From Bacteroides sp. (lineage in GTDB: Bacteria > Bacteroidota > Bacteroidia > Bacteroidales > Bacteroidaceae): a stretch of DNA of 64,000 bases. Position numbers and translations under genes: made by a program. Under the pieces are notes generated by a model that saw only the letters and a list, made by a program, of their open reading frames with translations, made no database searches and was not told where the DNA came from. The stretch lies in NCBI GenBank assembly GCA_019414665.1, contig DXLO01000009.1:12819-76818 (forward strand). Reading direction: 5' to 3'. Of the stretch, positions 61,127 through 64,000 are shown in pieces (within the stretch, counting starts at the first letter, position 1; every line of letters begins with the position of its first letter).

Positions 61127-62365
61127 ATGAAAAAAGATATAGATTTGGGCTATGAGATACCAGAAAAGCCTTTGATAGGTAGAAAGCACATCTCCATCTT
61201 AATTGGAGCTGGCTTTTCTGCGCCACAAGGGTACCCGATAGGAAATACTCTGAATGAGAATATACTGGACTTTGAAAAATATAATGCAGATTTTTCACCA
61301 AGTGGTGTATTATGCTGTTCAACAACTGGAGAAAAACCTGTTTTTCAAGATGAAGGTGTTCTTAATCAGCATCAGAAACATTTCGTATTTTGTAAGCGTC
61401 TAATAAAAAAGTATGCAGAGACACATAAGTTCGACTATGAAGAGTTTTATGACTTCATAAAAAGTGAAGAAGTATATAACTCATGCTATGAAACATTGTG
61501 TAATGATTTATTGGACGAATATACAGACTATGGAAGTTTCGTCTTCAGCCTCCCCGACATCTATAATCAGATGGTGAGATATTTGCTGAGAGATAAAAAT
61601 GGTAATTCTTTTTACGAAAACCAGCCATTCCATGTAGGTTATGTGGAGCATTACGATGGCTTTCTGAAATACCTAAGTCACTTGAAAGAAGATTACATCA
61701 TTGATGTGCATACACTGAACCATGATTTATTTTTTGAATCTTTTAATAAGACTGAATATATCAATGGTAGCATTTCCGACGGTTTTGATGAATATGGCTC
61801 TGAGTTTTACGGAATACTGAATAGAGACAATGTTACTTATCATTGCCGATTAGAAAGATACACAGCCAGATATGACACTCCTATAAGGCTTTATAAATTA
61901 CATGGCAGCTTAGACTATGTGCCTTATTACAAGACCGTTGAGAATAATTTCATGATACCCATCAAGTATGTGAAAATAAGGGAAGGTATTGGCGTAAGTG
62001 ACTTATTAAGAGGAATACGAAGCAAAATGGGTTATGAAAGTTGCCCGATTGCTTACCACGCCGATTTTCTGACCGGCACAACCTCTAAAATAGAAAGATA
62101 CAACAATCCTTTACTTTTCAAGAAACTCTTCAAAAGATTCAGAAAGAACCTGCGAAATGCAGAAAAACTGATAATCATAGGATATGGATGTAAAGACGAA
62201 GGAATTAACAAAATGATATTGGAGAACTTTGATTTCGCCCACAAAAGTACTTATATCTTTGATAAGTATGCAGGTGATAAAGTACGCGACTTAGGCAAAA
62301 AACTCTCAGCCAAGGTAATAGATGGAATTGAAATTGAAGATATAGTTCCTGAAATGTTTCAATGA
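61127..62365 (+). CDS. SIR2-like protein 1 of a tandem pair
   Basis: A 412-residue soluble protein with SIR2-type NAD-binding features: ISILIGAGFSAPQGYPIGN near residue 23, IDVHTLNHDLFFESF near 192 (in place of TxNxD), RLYKLHGSLDY near 258 (candidate catalytic His) and KLIIIGYGCKDEGINKMIL near 345. Bacterial SIR2-like proteins without an associated acetyl-lysine role commonly act as NADases in anti-phage systems. It is followed after 16 bases by a second, different SIR2-like gene, so the two probably act together. Start at ATG 61127; upstream gap is AT-rich. Confidence 0.75.
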   Translation: MKKDIDLGYEIPEKPLIGRKHISILIGAGFSAPQGYPIGNTLNENILDFEKYNADFSPSGVLCCSTTGEKPVFQDEGVLNQHQKHFVFCKRLIKKYAETHKFDYEEFYDFIKSEEVYNSCYETLCNDLLDEYTDYGSFVFSLPDIYNQMVRYLLRDKNGNSFYENQPFHVGYVEHYDGFLKYLSHLKEDYIIDVHTLNHDLFFESFNKTEYINGSISDGFDEYGSEFYGILNRDNVTYHCRLERYTARYDTPIRLYKLHGSLDYVPYYKTVENNFMIPIKYVKIREGIGVSDLLRGIRSKMGYESCPIAYHADFLTGTTSKIERYNNPLLFKKLFKRFRKNLRNAEKLIIIGYGCKDEGINKMILENFDFAHKSTYIFDKYAGDKVRDLGKKLSAKVIDGIEIEDIVPEMFQ

Positions 62366-62381
62366 CAAAATATAGCGCATT

Positions 62382-63668
62382 ATGGGAAATAATCGTACAA
62401 CATTTTTAATAGGCGCAGGAACACCGCTTGACTTGGTTTTACCACAAGATGTGATTAAACCTGCAACTACAGTAATCACAAAAGATGTTTGCAGACCTTA
62501 CACAGATTATCTTACGCCAGGTAATACAATAACTATTGTAGATGATATCTACAACCGGCTCATGGAAAATTATCCACCAGACCGTTCTAATCCGTATATA
62601 GATGGAACGACTCCCCATTATATTCATTTTGAACATTTGTTTCACGTATTAGAGATGTTAGATGCTTACGGTTGGGTATGGAACAAAAAGTGTAATAATC
62701 CGAATAGATATCCGGTCTTTGCTCCTTTTACCAAACCTAATATAGACTTTGATCCTAATACACTGCGTTCTGTTATGGACCAATTTATCCTTAGAATAAT
62801 GGATATTGTAAATGGGTATGATTCCAACATCATGAAAGAACAGGTAAATGAATGGTATTGGAAATTTTATCAACAGTTCGGCGAAAACAGTGACTTCTTT
62901 GTATTAAACTATGACACCACAATAGAAAATGCAATTAGAACTTACGAGGATGGATTTGAATCGGATGGTATTCAAAATGTATTCCAACGGTTCAATCCCA
63001 AAAAGCTGTTTGAGAATCCGAATGGCTTATCTACGATAAATCATCTGCATGGATGTATAAATTATTACTTCCAGTCATATAAAGATCCGAATACTGATAT
63101 TTATAATTATCTATCAAATGACTTATATAAATATCCTGACTATGCGACAGTTAAAGGATTGATGATAGGACGAGGACAAAGCCAGCCTTGTACACAATCA
63201 GGAGAAACATACTATTCTTCTCCTATCATTACAGGATTACGTAAAACGGATAAGCTAAACTGCGTTCCATTTGACTTTTATCATGCCAATATGACCAATT
63301 GTATCATCAGAAATCACAAACTGGTAATTGCAGGATATAGCTTTGGTGATTTGTATTGCAATAACCTCCTGGAAAGAATGAATTTCTTGCACGGAGACCA
63401 AAAGCGCATCGTACTTATTGATTTTTGGAATATTCCCAAAGAAGATAGAATGCATGGAGGATATTGGCTAAGCCAGAATCAAGGACAATTTCTTTGTCGC
63501 ATAACTGATTGTGGGGATTTCAATGGAGTTATTCGTCAACTATATAAAAACGAAAATCCCCGAACAGGTGCCCTATACAGCGACAATGGATGCCTAATGG
63601 TATTACCAAAAGGATTCAAACATGCAGCGGCCTGCTGCGATGAAATCCTTGCTTTCTTGAACTCATAG
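62382..63668 (+). CDS. SIR2-like protein 2 of a tandem pair
   Basis: A 428-residue soluble protein with TFLIGAGTPLDLVLP near residue 6, DFFVLNYDTTIENAIRTYE near 170, TINHLHGCINYYF near 220 and KLVIAGYSFGDLYCNNLLERM near 312, all SIR2-like positions. It differs strongly from the preceding gene, so this is not a recent duplication. The first Gly-rich loop has GAGTPL instead of GAGxS, which may change NAD use. It shares a hairpin terminator with the convergent gene on the other strand. Confidence 0.75.
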   Translation: MGNNRTTFLIGAGTPLDLVLPQDVIKPATTVITKDVCRPYTDYLTPGNTITIVDDIYNRLMENYPPDRSNPYIDGTTPHYIHFEHLFHVLEMLDAYGWVWNKKCNNPNRYPVFAPFTKPNIDFDPNTLRSVMDQFILRIMDIVNGYDSNIMKEQVNEWYWKFYQQFGENSDFFVLNYDTTIENAIRTYEDGFESDGIQNVFQRFNPKKLFENPNGLSTINHLHGCINYYFQSYKDPNTDIYNYLSNDLYKYPDYATVKGLMIGRGQSQPCTQSGETYYSSPIITGLRKTDKLNCVPFDFYHANMTNCIIRNHKLVIAGYSFGDLYCNNLLERMNFLHGDQKRIVLIDFWNIPKEDRMHGGYWLSQNQGQFLCRITDCGDFNGVIRQLYKNENPRTGALYSDNGCLMVLPKGFKHAAACCDEILAFLNS

Positions 63669-63677
63669 AAACAGAAT

Positions 63678-63713
63678 AAACTAACAGCGAGAAGGATTAC
63701 TCGCTATTAGTTT
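63678..63713. terminator. Bidirectional-type hairpin between SIR2 pair and the - strand gene
   Basis: AAACTAACAGCGAG at 63678-63691 pairs with CTCGCTATTAGTTT at 63700-63713 with one mismatch. A-rich and T-rich flanks allow function on both strands. Confidence 0.6.
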
Positions 63714-64000
63714 ATCCACTCTAACTTTATGGGAAGATGTTTTTGATGTTGACCGCCATTCATCATAAATATCCAAACAGCCCGTCTAACCATATTATGG
63801 TACTTGTATGTATCTTTACATATCTCCTTAAAGAATGACATATCTATTAAGTATTGAAAATACCACTGCAGTTCCTTCTCTTCATTAGGATGGTTTTCAT
63901 AATAATCCAACTGATTTATGAAATAGCAGAACAACTCGTCATTATTGTAAGCATTCGTTAAACTACAGGTATTGAACTTTATATACAACAATAGCGACTG
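63707..64000 (-). CDS. C-terminal part of an unrecognised protein (5' end outside window)
   Basis: The - strand frame stays open to the window end, so the gene is truncated; about 97 residues are visible and the TTG at 63991 is probably not the start. The fragment has many aromatic and acidic residues (LDYYENHPNEEKELQWYFQYLIDMSFFKEICKD) and looks helical and soluble. No family is recognised. It is convergent with the SIR2 pair and shares the hairpin at 63678-63713. Confidence 0.45.
   Translation of the reverse strand, partial: QSLLLYIKFNTCSLTNAYNNDELFCYFINQLDYYENHPNEEKELQWYFQYLIDMSFFKEICKDTYKYHNMVRRAVWIFMMNGGQHQKHLPIKLEWIN

Noticed and set aside
1..64000. CRISPR arrays, tRNA/rRNA genes, insertion sequences, integrase and att sites
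   Set aside because: None was recognised on either strand. The element's ends and recombinase are probably outside the window.

Overview
The window looks like part of an integrative and conjugative element from a gut Bacteroidales bacterium (Bacteroides, Phocaeicola or Parabacteroides type). It carries a Bacteroidota-type (T6SS-iii) type VI secretion locus. Three things support this: the T6SS gene set lacks tssJ/L/M and instead has TssN-, TssP- and TssR-like genes plus small membrane partners; promoter candidates fit the Bacteroides form TTTG-N20-TAnnTTTG; and conjugative-element genes (ArdC-type antirestriction protein, OB-fold ssDNA-binding protein, peptidoglycan hydrolases) lie directly upstream. 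The layout resembles the T6SS architectures known to ride on Bacteroidales ICEs (GA1/GA2). I cannot decide between these without comparison. No tRNA, rRNA, CRISPR array, insertion sequence or element end was recognised.

Region 1 (1-12.6 kb, + strand) is a tight transfer or maintenance operon. It holds a truncated helical protein, a PH-domain membrane protein, two related exported helical proteins, two genes with apparent single-base frameshifts, a large membrane protein, a protein with an ArdC-like N-terminus and a MutS-I-like C-terminus, a GH73+M23 wall hydrolase, a small two-helix membrane protein, an OB-fold protein and an ArdC-type zinc-protease protein. It ends at an intrinsic terminator.

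Region 2 (12.6-16.9 kb, - strand) is a run of small genes. Four of them have a related ~270-bp intergenic element in front. Each element contains a promoter-like TAnnTTTG box pointing away from its gene.

Region 3 (16.9-33 kb) is the T6SS core. Sheath genes tssB-tssC run leftward, followed by a candidate pore-forming effector and a three-helix membrane immunity protein. Rightward from a divergent promoter region run tssE, F, H(ClpV), G, N, K, Q/O, O/Q, P, R and a winged-helix membrane protein.

Region 4 (33-61 kb) is the payload region, built from two modules. Module 1: hcp1, a cargo pair, vgrG1, a TPR-like adaptor, PAAR-Rhs1 with its immunity gene, PAAR-Rhs2 with its immunity gene. Module 2: hcp2, vgrG2, adaptor 2, a small membrane protein, PAAR-Rhs3, SUKH immunity, an orphan toxin tip and a second SUKH immunity gene. 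Rhs1 and Rhs2 are almost identical for 3.5 kb and differ in the toxic tip (ART-like versus HNH nuclease-like). hcp1, hcp2 and vgrG1 share a promoter and a 5' leader with a conserved hairpin and T-tract. Between the modules sit an FRG-domain protein and a Panacea-type toxin-antitoxin pair.

Region 5 (61-64 kb) has two adjacent SIR2-like genes, probably a defence operon, and the end of an unrecognised gene on the - strand. Overall the window is a mobile package of conjugation, interbacterial killing, self-immunity and probable defence genes.
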